A stretch of 64,000 nucleotides of DNA from Tilletia caries (GCA_032718865.1 JALUTQ010000027.1:620001-684000); one strand, 5' to 3'; shown: positions 9,330-22,420, counted from the stretch's first letter. The notes: a model not told the origin generated them from the letters alone. Made by a program: numbers and translations.

Positions 9330-12300
9330 ATGTCTACTCAGCAGGCCGACGCGCCGCAGTCAGGCGCACCACAGCCGCCCAGGCCAGACCGCTTTGCTCG
9401 CGAGGGACAGGCCAAATTCTTCAATGAAGACCTCGTCCATCACACCGGCGGTCTCGGCAAGGTCGGGCCTGGAGACCGCGAAGAGCTCGCCATCGTAGAG
9501 CGCTGCTACTACGACCCGCAGGAGAGCGTCGAATTTCCCGCCCTTCCACCGGAGCAGGACCCGCACAATTTGCATCGCTCCCTCAAGTCAAAGGAGTACG
9601 GCATTACATGCTACCCCTCCGGGAAGCGCGCCATCGTGGACGAGTCCACACTCGAAGTCCACGATCGTGCCTTTCAGATCGGAGATCTCTGCAAGCGCTC
9701 TGCTCTCACCACCATGTCAGGCGTCATCCTCAGCGTCTCCATAGAGGCACAGCTCGAACACGTCCTCTCCAAACAGCGCTCAGACTGGGTACCCGCCTCC
9801 GAATTCACAAATGCAGCTCGCGTCTTTGTCGGCGATCACGTCATCAACTCCAATTGGGTCGGCGTTGTTGAAGAGGTCTTTGAGGAAGCCCTGGTCGAGC
9901 CCCATAATGCGCAGGATTTTGTTCGCGTCTGTGATGTCGGAAGCAGGCTCATTGTCGGCGAGATTGATCCCCTCAGCTTCAGCGCTGCATGGCCCTCCCT
10001 CTCTCCGTACGTCAACAAAGGACCCTGCCACGCCGTTGACGTCAAACAGACCGTCGTTTGCGTCAACTGGCTAGGCATGAATCAAAAGGTACGCTGCATA
10101 CAGTCAGCCCCCTCCTCTTCTCCCCACTGACATGTCCTTCTACATGCGCATACAGCTCACCCCAGAGCAACAAGAACACTGCCCAAGACCGAAGCGCTAC
10201 TGGACAGACCTCGCAGAGCTCACCATGGCCCGCAACTATGCCTCATACACTCGTATGTCCGTTATCATGCTGTCGATTTCAGAGATGTCCCCTCCTGACT
10301 TTCCAATCGCGTCTCTCCTGCAGATGCGATCGGAAATCGAGTCATTCCAATCGACCGTGACGATTTTCAAAGTGGGTAGCATTCAGTTGTACTTGGCGAG
10401 AGCAGATTACTTACTTTCTAATTCCTGTTCAGAATATGGTATCAGGCCATCCTTCCACGGCCTCGACAAGATGGAGCTGATCACATTGGTCGTCGTCGCG
10501 ACGAGAAGCAAGGTCAGGGTGCTCTGGCAGGACAACACCCAGACCACAGAACCTGCGACAGGCCTCATTCCATACTACAACGTGAGTACACGATCTCGCA
10601 TAGTCGTAATATGCTGCTATATGCTAACCTTCATCTGACAAACAGCTCGACGAGTACGACGTCTGGCCGGGCGATTTCGTCGTCTGGAAGGGAGACTCCG
10701 CTGACTCCGAGCACAAAGTAGGTGTCATCCAATCCATGGATCCTGAGGAGCGCACGGCACTGGTCCGCTGGTACGACAACACTCTGCCCGGGCGCATCTC
10801 GCGCAAAAATGCAGGCGAGGACGTCGCCGAAGAAGACAAAGCAGCCATAGAACGCACTGCGACCGAACTCGTGCCCGTCTTCGAACTGGACGTGCACGGC
10901 CCGGACCCGGTCACCTTTGGTGTCCACCGCGGCGACATCGTCTTCATCTCGACCCGCCCGAACGGACTGGAGATCCCTCAGCTGGGTCGGATCGGGGAGA
11001 GCGAGGCGGATTTCCCTGACGAGACAGAGTTAAGGACGCAGATTAGCGAGCTGGGGATGCAACTTGCCAATCGGTACGCGTCGCATTGTCCGCTCATCCT
11101 GCCACGCCCGGCCAAGGAGGCCCTGGAGATTGATTGGTACGGGGAGGTCGTGGGTAAGCGCATGGATGGCGTCGTCGAGGTGCGGATACCGTGCGGGCGG
11201 ATCGTGGAGACGACGATCGACAGGCTCACCTTGCTCAGTGATGGCTTTGAGGACGACGGCGGCGCCTGGGCCGACGATGGGCAGTGGAGTGAGACGGGCT
11301 CGGAACCGGCTGCGCCGTGGGTTACGGAGGAGGGCGATGCTGTTGATGAAGTCGAAAGGGACGAGTGGGAGGATATGGAGGTCGACGGCCTTGATAGTGG
11401 GGACAGCAGCGGCGACGACGATGATATGGACTTCAATGATGAGAGGGACGGGGACGACGACGGTGCGGCACAGAACGCCTTCGTATCTGCATCGAATTCT
11501 CTGTCTCTCCCCTCTGCCAACAAGCGCAACCCTGTCCTTCCCGACGCGAATGGCTCTGCTGTGGCGGCGACAGCCTCGAAATCCGCCGCCACAAATACTT
11601 CCGCCGCCGCCGCCGCTGCTGCTGCTGCCGGAGGACCGGAGCACGAGCGCAAGGTCACAGTCGACGGCGGGATGCCGCACGTACACTCGACGGGTGCGAA
11701 CATGCCGGACGACGACGAGCGGTGGAGCCGGTTCGAGGTTTTGGACGAGGCTCCGACTGACCATGCGTTCATCCGGGAGCCCTGGTCTACTTCGACCAAG
11801 GCGTTCTTCAGTCGGATACAGAAGGAGTTTAAGATTTTGCAGAATGCCCTGCCTGGTACGTTTGGGTTCTGGCGCAGTCAATTACCTGTGCTAATGTCGA
11901 GGCTCTTTCTGCTGGTGTACTTACTCCTTCCTGATGATCTCTGCAGACTCCATCTTGGTGCGGACGTATGGTGACCGTACCGACTTGCTGCGTGTGCTGA
12001 TCATCGGAAGCGAAAACACGCCGTGCGTTTCTCTATCCGCGCCATCTGGTGTTTTGCCGATGGAAGAGCTGACCTGTTTGCTTTTGCGCATGCATTGCAG
12101 ATACGAAGACGCGCCGTTTGTGATAGACTTCTGCCTCAAGCCGACCTACCCGCACGAACCACCACTTGCTCATTTCCACAGCTGGACGAACGTGAGTTCT
12201 GATTTGCAAGCATCTATCTATGTGAAGAAACTGACGTGATCTTTGTCGATGTATCAGGGCAACGGGCGTGTCTCACCCAATCTGTACGAGGAAGGCAAGG

Positions 12301-13024
12301 TATGCCTGTCTGTGCTCAACACCTGGTCCGGCAACAGCACAGAGAACTGGAATCCTTCCAAGTCGAGCTTGCTGCAAGTCTTTGTATCAATACAAGGGCT
12401 CGTGCTCGTTCGAGAGCCGTGGTTCACCGAGCCTGCGTATGAGAAGCTCCAAGGGGTGAGTAGTTCTTACGTCGTCCCATGCACTTCGTGTTTTTCTGTA
12501 CTTACGCAAATCTCGCGACATTGCAGACGGAAGACGGGAAGATCAACTCGGCACTCTACTCCGAGAAGGCATACATCCTCTCGCGAGGCTTCGTTCGTCG
12601 GGCGCTGGAACGACCCGTGTTCGGTCTAGAGAAGGAGATCGAGTTCTTCTATTACGAGCAGGGCCGCCTGGCTCGGGTGCTGGAACGGGCAAAGGAGCTG
12701 ATCGAGCACTCGGAGGCTGCGAAGAAGCGGGATAAGGAGATGAATGGGTCGGCCCAACCTTTGACGACTGCGGCGACGACAGGGACGAAGCCGGAGGAAG
12801 GGGCCTCATCGTCGTCCGGCTTATCGCCGCTGCCGTCCTCCTCGGCGATGAATCGGACGTCGGGTGCGAGTAGCGACAGATACGCTTCGGCAGAAGAGCC
12901 TGCTGTGGGCAAGCTCAGCGGTGGAGGGATGATCGTTCTTCGTCGGACGTTGGCGGCTCTGGAGGCGCTTTGGAAGAAGAGGCAGACGGCCAACACGGTG
13001 ACTGCGTTGGACTCGGTCGATTGA
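9330..13024 (+). CDS. UBE2O: UBE2O-like E2/E3 hybrid ubiquitin-conjugating enzyme
   Basis: Nine exons fit GT-AG rules: 9330-10088, 10156-10252, 10324-10371, 10433-10581, 10646-11855, 11947-12022, 12101-12191, 12258-12455, 12527-13024. The long N-terminal part carries the beta-rich conserved regions of UBE2O (VRVLWQDNT, DEYDVWPGDFVVWKGD, HKVGVIQSMD, ALVRWYDN). An acidic linker and a poly-Ala run follow. The UBC domain (exons 5-9) has FVIDFCLKPTYPHEPP, GRVSPNLYEEGKVCLSVLNTW with the catalytic Cys, and WNPSKSSLLQVFVSIQ. The C-terminus is a charged coil (ALERPVFGLEKEIEFF, LARVLERAKELIEHSE) and low complexity. Function by family: E2 that also selects substrates, including orphan basic proteins. 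Exon joins were checked by reading frame only. Confidence 0.88.
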
Positions 13025-13322
13025 AGGAGTGGCTGTGCACATACATACGAGGACGTCTTTGTGCTGTACTACACAGCCGTCAGCCTGCGGCCTCCACGGT
13101 GGCGCTACAGACTTTGTGTAGATCTTTCTTCCCACGTCCGCCGCAGAGACACAAATCTACGCACTATACCGCACGCTAGACGTTAGAAGACGCGCCCACT
13201 TCCAATCAAAAGTACATGGAATGGAATCATCTCAACCTGCCTATCGATTCTTTCCAACCTCGAGAGTTAGAGATTGGCGAAAAGAAAGTTACAATGTCCC
13301 ATTTCAAAGTTGATCGTCGGTG

Positions 13323-15500
13323 TCAAGCTGATTGCGGTTTCTTCACCCCAGTCGCCACCCCTCCCTGCTCCTTGACCTTCTTCTCCAACAGCTCGACCAT
13401 CTTCCTCTTCGCCACCAGTAGTCTCTGTCCCTTGGCCTCCGTAAGATCAGCGTATGCCGTCGCCGCCACCGATGCTGTTGGCTTGCCATTCGGACTAAAG
13501 CCGCTGCCGTCCGTCTTCTTGGAAAGGGAGGCACGTAGGGAGGTAGCGCGAGCATCGAGCTCTTCGAGACTTTGGCGAAGCTGGGCGACTCTCTGGTGAA
13601 GAAAAGCAGAGGAAAGCTATGAGAGGTCTAGAATTTCCCAGCACATTAATCGTCAGTACTTGAAACAGAGCGCTCACCTGGTTTTCCATGTGTAGCCGGA
13701 GCGTCGCTCGGGCGACGTCTGTGATATGTGTAAAGCGATCTGGACCTAGCAGAACTCCTCCGTACCATCTGCATAATTATGGGAAGAGGAAGAAGAGAGA
13801 CTTCAGCACGCGAACTTAATACACCGCCCAGAAGAGACCTTCCACTCGGATGAAGAGCAGATGTTCATAACGCACCGACTGACGAAGACGAGCACATTCT
13901 CTGCATTCTCCTCTTGGATCACCTTCGCAATCTTCTGTGCGCCCCATCTACACGAAAAGGCAAACCCCCAGCAAATGAAAAGAGGAAGTGGATCAGTGCC
14001 ATAATACAGCAAGAGACAGAACACCTTCCCAATTGGCTGACAGAAAGCAAAAACTCACTTCTCCCCATCATCATCCGCCCCTTCCCAACTCGTCCAATCA
14101 ACCCCACCCCGACTCCCGTCCCGTCCAAACTTGAGAACCTTGGCCCTGACCGCATACATATCATGACTCGCGCCCCTCCGGCCCACAGGCGCACTCCGCA
14201 GATGGTCCGGAAGGAACGGGATCGGTACGCTTGCCGGTTGGACCGTCCGGACCAGGTGGGAGAGGAGGGAGGAGATCAGGGTTGGGAAGGTGCTGGCGGG
14301 GACTGGTGCTGCTGGGGAGGAAGAGGAAAGTGGAGGGGGAGGGGGGAAGGGGAAGACGAAGGCGATGAAGAGGGAGTCGCGGTCTTGGATCATCGACTCG
14401 GGTGGGGTGATCGTTGGCCAGGGGAGGTCGGAGTCGTGTGGTACGACGCCGAGCCAGGAGGCGACCGATATTCTCGCTGGCGGGTTCGATGCTTGGGCAG
14501 AAGAAGAAGAAGAGGAGGAGGTTGGCACAGGTTGGGATGGAGGCACCTTTGCAGTTGATCTGCCACTCGTCCGTTCTTCCGAATTTGACGAGGCAGGGAC
14601 TTGAGTCCTTGGACGAGACGAGGAGGCCACGTTCGACGCAGACGCATCCACAGCCCGTCCCTTCCCATCACCCGCCGAGCCCAGAATCTGAACCATCTCC
14701 GCCTCCCCACCTCCATCAAGATCAACAACATCCTCCCCCCTCGCCCTCCTAAAATCATTCTCCGCCATCGCCCGCGCCCGATGGAGCCGGTCGATAATCT
14801 CCTTCGCGCTGATGTTGGATCCCTGCGCGAGGGCGGCCAGACCTGCGGCGCGGCCGAGGTTGGGTTTGGTGGATGTGCTGGTGGCTGTGCTGGGGATGGC
14901 ATTTGGTTTTGATGGTTGGATCGTCGGTTTTGATGACGATGAGTGGGAGGAGGGGCCGGCCGGTGTGGTTGAGTGTCTGTTGATCGTGTCATTTGATCCT
15001 TTCAGCTGTGAAGTCGGCCTTCGACTACTCGACGCCGCCTTTTCTCCTCCTCGTCCGGTGCTTTCGGCATTCTTGCTACGCTTCTTGGGTGCAGCAGGTC
15101 GGTCCTCCTCATCTTCAGAAAAGTGGTCCTCATGGGTGGCGCTAAGGTCGTCATCCTCGTCTTCGTACCGTGCCCGTTTGTTTGAGGGGAGGGATGACGA
15201 CGAGCTTGGTTTCTTGCTTTGCTGGGGTGTCCATTCGTCTGCCGAATCATCTTCAGAGAAGAAGACCTCCTCTTCTTCTTCCTCGTCTTCGTCCCCGTCT
15301 TGTGTCCTTTGAGGATCAGATGGAGTCGTCGCGCCTTTCCCTTTCCGAGATTGAATGCTGGCCCAGGGCCTGCTGGGCAACTCTTCGTCCTCTTGATCTT
15401 CTTCATCGACACTGGCATTACCAGCTCGAGCGCCGGCTTTGATACCCTCCCCATCATCGACGAGCCTGGGCGCTCGAGCGCGTAGTTTGGACGCGGACAT
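13323..15500 (-). CDS. IMPACT/UPF0029-domain protein (Yih1-related)
   Basis: Four exons: 14059-15500, 13876-13947, 13678-13768, 13323-13592. The C-terminal half has the IMPACT domain split by introns: DSLFIAFVFPF, SHDMYAVRAKVLKFG, DDDGEKWGAQKIAKVIQ, ENVLVFVSRWYGGVLLGPDR and FTHITDVARATLRLH; RWYGG-LGPDRF is the family hallmark. A coiled-coil tail follows (VAQLRQSLEELDARATSL, KRKMVELLEKKVKEQ). In yeast Yih1 and mammalian IMPACT this domain binds Gcn1 and restrains Gcn2. Here no N-terminal RWD domain is visible; instead about 350 residues are disordered, acidic and Ser-rich (start MSASKLRARAPRLVDD at 15500). A regulatory role in translation is therefore inference. An open frame extending upstream to 16019 is not supported. 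Confidence 0.78.
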
Positions 15501-15970
15501 TATTTCTGAAGATACAAGACAGACTGATAATTCACAAAGGGAGAGAGCGAGGAGGGCTGTGTAGATTGCACTTACTGCCGCGCGCTCTTGTGCCGTCAAA
15601 AGTTCATTCAAAGGGAGTCGATGATGCGGAAACAAGGCAGGCTGCGAGAGGCGAGAGGCTGCGTTCCTTCGGTCTTCCCGTTGAGCGAGCCGAAATGAGG
15701 CTGTGGAGGGGACGGAACTCAACGTCTTGTTTGGTGACGTCGAGAGAAGTGCAGAACTGGCAGAGTCCCAGCGTCCCAGTTCGCGTCGGAGTAGGTACGA
15801 TGACAGCGGTGCACGGTCGAGGTCCCTCCCTCCTATCTGTGAGCCATCGGTCTGCGCAGTCGACCTCCCTCTCCACCATCTCCGATTTCCACCAATCGCA
15901 ACTCCCAACTTGACGGACACGCCTACCTCACCCTCCCCAACGCATCGCAAAACAAAAACCCCCAAGCACA
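15501..15970. promoter_or_regulatory. Divergent promoter of IMPACT-domain and Con-6 genes
   Basis: 470 bp between two divergent start codons. A pyrimidine-rich stretch precedes the plus-strand start. No gene content recognised. Confidence 0.4.
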
Positions 15971-16431
15971 ATGACACGAAACGACGGAGGTGAGCTGGAC
16001 GGACATGGCGAGGATACACACAGAACGCTGACTTCTCCCCCCCTTATGTCCTACTAAGCCTACACTGTGACGGGTACGTGATAAGAGGCCTGAAGACGAT
16101 CTACGCAGGGTATGTTCGCTGACCTCTCCTCCCTTAAACTCTGTAGCACACAAGAAGGACAAGAACCGCCGCGTCGCCGGCTGGAAGGCCGCTCTGAACA
16201 ACCCGAACACGACGAACGAGGGTCGGTCACACGCACGCAAGCAGTTGTTGATGGTGAGCATCGAGTTCACTCTGGCTTCTGTCCCTTTCCCCCACCTTCT
16301 GTTTTGCTCAACATCTCTTCGAGACGCTTCCACAGCGCGGCCACGTCAAGGATGCCCTCTTCTCTTCGAGCTTCAGCACGAAGCTGCGTCGTGCATTCGG
16401 ACTTCGGGCCAAGAACCACCGCCGTCACTGA
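15971..16431 (+). CDS. con-6: Conidiation-specific protein 6 (Con-6) family
   Basis: Three small exons: 15971-15989, 16147-16253, 16336-16431, giving 73 residues. The core RRVAGWKAALNNPNTTNEGR followed by SHARKQLL is one Con-6 motif (G-KA-L-NPN-S/T-E-A/G-R--A). The C-terminus is basic (STKLRRAFGLRAKNHRRH). Con-6 proteins are small, hydrophilic and accumulate during spore formation or starvation; their biochemical role is not established. Too short and too split to appear as a single open frame; found by joining exons. All three splice pairs are GT-AG. Confidence 0.78.
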
Positions 16432-17005
16432 GGCCCAGGGAGGTTCGCCCCGCCCCGCCCCTGCCCAGGCCAGGCCAACGTCCAGACGGGTGCTGCCTTT
16501 CGATCACATCCCTTCCGACTGGGATGGGCGTCGAACTATACCATACCAGCTTAGCGCGGTGAGCGATCGGACGGGAAGTGGCAAAGCAAGCTGCGGATGC
16601 ACACACGTTCTGGACCCTTGCGCACTTCCTCGCTCGTCCCTTTCTCGACAATGTTACGCTTTATACCAAGGAACGACCGGACACCGATGAGCCATTCTCC
16701 CGTTATGTGTACCTTTCCCTTCTCAATGACCCGCACGTCTCGTTCATACCTCCTCGCCTCCTCTCTTACATATTATCGGTGCTCCGAGAAGAAATATTGT
16801 GCACGGATGTTGCGAGCTGGATACTCTTGGCGTGCGAGTGGTATGCAAGTTTGAACCGCCGGCTGCGAGCTGAGGCGCCGAGGCAGGGTATGTAAATGCC
16901 AGGTGGCAGGTCATGGTGCGAATATGGATGACGGGTGGCTGTGTTCGATGATGAAGGGCGAGCACGGAGCACGGAGCACGGTGGAGCCTGGGCCTGCCGC
17001 CTGGC
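16432..17005. other. Intergenic, no gene recognised
   Basis: 3' region of the Con-6 gene. Short open frames here (for example around 16578-16895) show no recognisable content. The last 8 bases (16998-17005, CGCCTGGC) are the left copy of the target-site duplication of the next element. Confidence 0.4.
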
Positions 17006-17548
17006 CAGGGCTGAACATATTTCTTACCCATACGTCGTACGTGCGTAAACCCATGGGGTGTATACGTGTTCATGCGTATGCGTATGGTCTGAATGCTATC
17101 GGTCAAAAAAGTTTCATGCGTATGGGTTTGGAAATTTCAGGGCCATGCGTATACGCGCGTCGTACGCATGGCCTTGGTCTAAACAGTGTGGAGACCATGT
17201 GGCGAGCAGATTGAACCGACCCGCTTCAGGCATGAATCTAGCTCAAGTCCACATGGACGTTTGAGAGCAGACATGAGGGGCACGCTGATGTTAAGATCCT
17301 AACTAAGACTTCAGACCAACATTTTTATGCATTCTTAAGACCCCCAAGACCCCGAAAAGCCAGTCTCAGACATCAAAAGGCTCCGAGTTTACTATGTGAA
17401 ATGGGTTGGTGCGTATGGGTGCGTCGTACGCATGTCATGCGTATGACCCATGGATGCGTATGGGTTTGGTTTGAAGACTCCCATTCCCATACGCATGGGT
17501 ATGGGTTTGGGGTCAAACTCATGCGTATTTCATGCGTATTCAGCCTTG
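17006..17548. mobile_element. hAT-type MITE, CATGCGTATG-word family
   Basis: Termini CAGGGCTGAAC (left) and the complement of CAAGGCTGAAT (right) are inverted repeats of hAT type. A perfect 8-bp target-site duplication CGCCTGGC flanks it (16998-17005 and 17549-17556). The interior is 543 bp with no ORF, filled with overlapping words of the type CATGCGTATG, CGTACGCATG and CCCATACGCATGGG, many palindromic, concentrated near both ends (17025-17180 and 17405-17535). Non-autonomous; no matching transposase is in the window. Confidence 0.85.
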
Positions 17549-18143
17549 CGCCTGGCCACATCAGCGCATCAGCTAACATCACACAAATATGAACCGGGCG
17601 AGGGGTGGTGCTCGATTGTGGAAGCTGGAAGGATGGGCAGGAATGAATGAATGCGGAATGGTGGCTGGGAAGCGTTCCGATTGCGGATTGCGTCAGTATG
17701 AACTATGAAGTCGATCAAATGCCGCAGCAGATGAGGGATACCGCTGATGAACCGCTTTGAAAAGTGATTTGGTCGGCGTTTCGCGGTGTGTTTGCTGCAG
17801 GATGACGGTCCGAAACGTTCTTGGGTTTCTCCTCCACCCATTGCGTCACAGCCAGACCATGTTGGAGTTGAATTCATTCCAGTCTCCGCCCCATCGAACA
17901 ACATCACCTTCTTCCTGAGTCCTGACCCGCCCCGAGGTGAGTGACACACGTATATAAACGCACCCGTCCGTTCCCTGCCTCACATTCCTCTCCCCCCCAC
18001 CACATTGTTTCTCTCTGATTCTTATACCAGATACCCCAAAACAGCACCCAACCACAACAAGCTTACTCATAAGCACCCTCAGCATCCATAGCTGCTCAAC
18101 AGTCACATATACCCCCTGTTCAGCACATACCCCAACAAGAACC
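17549..18143. promoter_or_regulatory. Upstream region of the HAM1-like gene
   Basis: No gene recognised up to the start at 18144. A TATATAA-like site at 17951-17957 is followed by a long C/A-rich leader, a typical strong fungal promoter layout. Confidence 0.45.
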
Positions 18144-20937
18144 ATGTCGCACGCTCCCAAGCTCCAAAGCCAGGTCTCCGAGCACCCCTCCAAGGATGCA
18201 GTCACCCGCGCAGCCGACCCCAAGGACGTCGCTGCCGATGTCGACCGCAAGATGCGCTTCTACGGTGTCCTCCAGGCATTCCGCGAGGGACGATACCCCA
18301 CCAATCAGCAGATTGATGACACCCTCAAGTTTACCATCGAAGCATCCCCCGTAGACCTCGACAAGCTCAGCCCAGAGGGCCAGAAGCTCGTAGAGGACGT
18401 CCGCAACATCATCGAACTCGCACGCCAGATCGTACAGGAGAAGAACGCGAACCAGGAGTTCCAGAACTTCCTCTTCGCCTCCCGTCAGGCCGACATCACA
18501 AGCAACGTCAACGTCCAGTCCAAGGTCACCGGCGCCGAAGCCAAGAAGGACCAGGAGTCCGCTGGTGAGGCTTTCCGCACCCTCTTCAAGCTCTTCCTCC
18601 GCAACGGTGAGGTCCGCAAGCTCGTCCAGGACTTTGGTGTCATCGGACGCGACATCTTCGCCGACGCCGCCACCAAGGCTGCCAACGTTGCCCGCCCTGA
18701 TGAGGCCAAGCTCGGCCAGGTCGACCAGCCCGCTCCCGACAACCAGTTCCACGACGACATCCCTGGCGAGAAGGCGGCCAAGAAGGCCAAGCAGGTCATT
18801 GACGAGACCGACACCCAGAAGCTCAAGGAGGACGTCAAGAGCGAGGTTGCTGGCCACGCCCAAGACGTCTCCAACTCGGTCGACCAAAACGCTTCCGACG
18901 AGGCCAATAAGCAGGCTCTCCAAGGCACAGCCGAGGAGAAGGCCAACCTTGCCAAGGACCAGATCAAGCAGAAGGCCAACCTGCTCTCCTCCAAGATCCC
19001 CGACAAACACAAGGACCTCATCAAGCAGAACGCCAACGCTGCCTCTGAGTACTTCCAGGACAAGTTCCCCAAGGAGCGCCGTGACCAGTTCCTCTTCCGT
19101 CTCAAGAAGATTGTTGTTGAGCTCCAGCGCCACCGCGACTACCAAGACGCGATGGAGTACTTCCTCGACGCCGCCGAGCGGTACCAAGGCCACGCCACTG
19201 ACCTCCACGGCCAAGTCGAGAACTCTGCCACTGGTGTTCGCGGCGAGTCCAACGTCGCCAAGGCCGAGCAGACTTTCCGCACCCTGATCGAGCGCTTCGC
19301 CAACGGCCGCCCCACCCAGCCCATCCTCGACGCCATCAACCAGCTCTACACTGACGCCAAGAACGACTCCGAGCTCAAGGGCTGGTTCCAACAGCTCGAC
19401 AGCTACATCCGCAAGTGTCTCCAGGAGCCCGGCTTCATCATGAAGGACGAGGCCAACACTCAAGCCATCCAGCTCCGCGACTCAGGCAAGAAGTTCTTCG
19501 TCGCTGCCGAGGGCCGCGACACGGGCAAGTACGTTCCCCACAAGGACGAGCTCTTCAAGCAGGTCGAGGTCTTCTTCAAGGGAATGGCTGAGGACCCGCT
19601 CAACGTCAAGTTCGGCGAGTCATGGAAGCGTCTCGTCTTTGACCTCTTCCTCGACTCGGACGGCAAGCCCTCGTGGAAGCCCCAGCTGTGGGCCGACATC
19701 CGGGACCCCATCCTCCCCCAGCTCCTCCAGCACGGTGAGTCTCTCCTTCTGACAATACTTTCTTCTTCTTGATCTCGTACTCATCCGTCCTCATCCCTTT
19801 CACAGTTGGCTGGGTCCCCGTTCCCCGTATCGAGTACTCCGACAAGCAGGTCGACATCGTGATAGAGAACCTGACCGTCCAGGGTACGTTGCATTCAATC
19901 ACCTTTACATACTTGATTGAGACTGACTTCAACTCGATTTGCTCCTTACAGCCCAGAACATCCTGCCCAACATCCTCGAGGTCGATGCCCACAATTACTT
20001 CAAGATCTCCGCCTACAAGCAGCTCGGCGACGTCAACAAGCACGCCATCAAGCTCACTCTGTCTCAAATCCAGACCGACATGCGCGATGTTCACTTCTTC
20101 ATCAACAAAAAGGCTGGCTTCCCCCGTCTCAAGGACTCCGGTACCGCTGATGTCACTCTCTCCGGCAACGGTCTCTCCGTCACTGTCCACCTCGAGGCTG
20201 GTTCATCGCCCACCTCCCGCACCAAGGCCAGCTCGCAGCCCATCTTCACCGTCAAGTCGGTCAAGGCCAAGGTCGACAAGCTGAACTTCGCCATTCGGGA
20301 CAGCAAGCACGACCTTCTCATCAAGATCCTCCGCCCGCTCGCTACCTCGCTCATCAAGAAGCAGATCCAGAAGGCTGCTGAGCAGGGCATCAAGGACGGT
20401 CTCGAGAAGGCCGAGCTTCAGCTGCGCGACCTCCGCGACAGCCTCGAGGCCGCCAAGGCTAACCCAGACCAAAAGCAGATGGACATCCTCAAGCAGAAGC
20501 TTGCTTCCAAGAAGGACGACGCTCAGTCCAAGACTGAGAAGGTCGGCACTTTCAACCTCGCGATCTCAAAGCGGAACTCCATCCTGCCCCAGTACGGCCA
20601 CCCCGACGGATGGCTCAACTCCGTTGAGCGCGCCGAGGGCCAGTCCAAGGCTACCGACGGCTCCCAACCCGAGTGGCACTCGCCCGCTTTCAGCATCGTT
20701 AACGCACCTGGTACCTCCAGTGCTGCCGCTGCTGGCGCCGCTGCCGCTGCCACCCTCGGCACATCCGCCGCCGGATCCAACGGCGCAGCTGCTGCTTCGT
20801 CTGGCCTTCCCGGCGCCGTCGTCCCCGGCAGCACCACTGGCACCACCACTGGCGCCGTGCCCGCCAACACCAACGGCACCAACGAGGAGGTGAAGCAGCC
20901 TGTCAACCCTGCTTACGAGGCTGGCAAGATGGTATAA
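18144..20937 (+). CDS. HAM1-like protein (BPI/SMP-like lipid-binding fold family)
   Basis: Three exons: 18144-19734, 19806-19883, 19952-20937, about 884 residues. The N-terminal half (VDRKMRFYGVLQAFREGRYP, VRNIIELARQIVQEKN, IERFANGRPTQPILDAINQL) is the all-helical HAM1-like N-terminal domain. From exon 2 onward (VGWVPVPRIEYSD, AQNILPNILEVDAHNYFKIS, TDMRDVHFFINKK) it has a beta-rich domain like the C-terminal HAM1 domain, which is related in design to BPI/LBP tubular lipid-binding modules. The C-terminus is Ala/Gly/Thr-rich. A region rich in Ala/Lys/Gln repeats (residues about 205-300) looks amphipathic, like LEA proteins. Codon use is strongly biased to C-ending codons and the gene is followed by a long pyrimidine-rich 3' region, both suggesting high expression. 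Molecular function unknown. Confidence 0.75.
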
Positions 20938-22420
20938 ATACCTCTTTTCCTCCTCCTCCTCCAGCTCATGCGCGATCATAGGCAGGCATTCGGGGTGTAG
21001 GGACCATATACCCAGACCGGTTCCTTCGCATCCCCGACCCCTTGCTTCGTCGGCCAACCACCAACTCTTCGCATTCCTCATTCCTCATTCCCCGCCCCCC
21101 AACTCCCTTTCTGGTTCGCCTTGCGCGCTTGTCACAGGCACATATGCTCTTACGATAACTGTACTCGACCGCCCTCTGCACGCTCCTTATTGTCTTTCCC
21201 CAATAATGCTCTTCCCCTCTTCCATCCAGGAATCGTTTCTCCTCAAAATCCAAAGTCTCTTTTCTTGCATTCATTTCTCTGCGTGTGCGCGCGTTCAGAT
21301 CGTGGTTCAGTGTGTGTGTTGTGCTGTGCTTGATTCAGCTCTGTGAGTTTCCCCGTCCTGCTCAGTCTCCGTCTTGCCTCAGTCTTGCACACAGGTTTCT
21401 TTCAAGACGCTGGGTACGGACAACACGACTCTATTGAATGACGGAGTCTGGCAGGGACGGGAGCGCTCACTGGAAAGGGAAGCTGGAAACGGGCAATTGG
21501 CGACGGTGTATCCGGAGAAGAAGAAGCTGGCGAAGCGATTGACGAGCGAAGATTGGACACAGACTGCAGCTGTCCGCCGAGTCGGCTGGGGGACGAGAAG
21601 GCGGGACCGTTGATGGCTGGGGATGAAGCTGGGTGCCGAACGGAGGCGCTGGCGAGGGGAGGCCTGAAGCTCTCGAAACCCATTCGTTGCCCTCCAGGTT
21701 CCTCCTCGAAGCCCGTTAAGATGTGCCGCCGACGCTGAGCGGTGAATCGGAGCGGTTATGGGTGTTCCAACCTCGACGGGCCGATAGTCGACGTCCTCTT
21801 GAAGGGAATCTTTGGGTCGAGGGCAATACCGTATAGGAGTTGGTCCGATGCTTCCATTCGAGAAAGCTTGGACATACGTATCGCGGGGAAGTATGGGCCG
21901 TGAAAGATTCGAAAGGCATTGGAGCCTGAAGGCCGCGTGTTGTGTCTTGAAGTCGAGCGTCGATACGTGCCTTGTGTTGAGACCGCTTTTTGCTCTGGCA
22001 CGTCGATACCCTTCTCGGCGAGAGACGATCTCTCGAGCCAGCGGTCGCACGGAGGAGGAGAAAGTAGAAGAGAATCCATGCCCGTGGTTCCCGTCCCTCG
22101 TTTCTTGAGGGACCGACGTTCCGGCCGGAAGAGGTGTCTCTGTTGAATGAATGAGGGCCAGGATAGGAAAAGGGGGAGGAGGAGAAGGAGGGGAGGAGAA
22201 GAAGAAAGACAAGACGTCAACGGGAGGTCAAGGGAGAATCTGATTAGTAGGCAGCATATATTGTGTCGGATGAGGGTGTGTGGATGATGTTCGCTGATGG
22301 ATGGAGAGATGCTCGTCGGTGTGGGAAGGAACAAGGAGGTCCTGTCGGGAGGAAGGTCCTGCCCGTTGATAAAGATCAGTGTTATATATTTTGTTAAGCA
22401 GGACTGTCAGCATCCAATTA
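20938..22420. other. Long intergenic region before the tRNA; unassigned minus-strand ORFs
   Basis: 1.48 kb. The first 400 bp are pyrimidine-rich and are probably the 3' UTR of the HAM1-like gene. On the minus strand, overlapping frames at 21379-22212 (277 codons) and 21756-22334 (192 codons) are rich in Ser, Arg and Pro. Neither shows a known domain, so I do not call a gene, though a small lineage-specific or decayed gene is possible. Confidence 0.35.

Noticed and set aside
10978..11881. 273- and 283-codon minus-strand frames inside the UBE2O-like gene
   Set aside because: Shadows of the acidic and poly-Ala exon 5; no domain, and the plus-strand frame has UBE2O motifs on both sides.
18120..19463. 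447-codon minus-strand open frame
   Set aside because: Antisense shadow of the strongly biased HAM1-like coding sequence, rich in Leu/Val/Gly with no domain.
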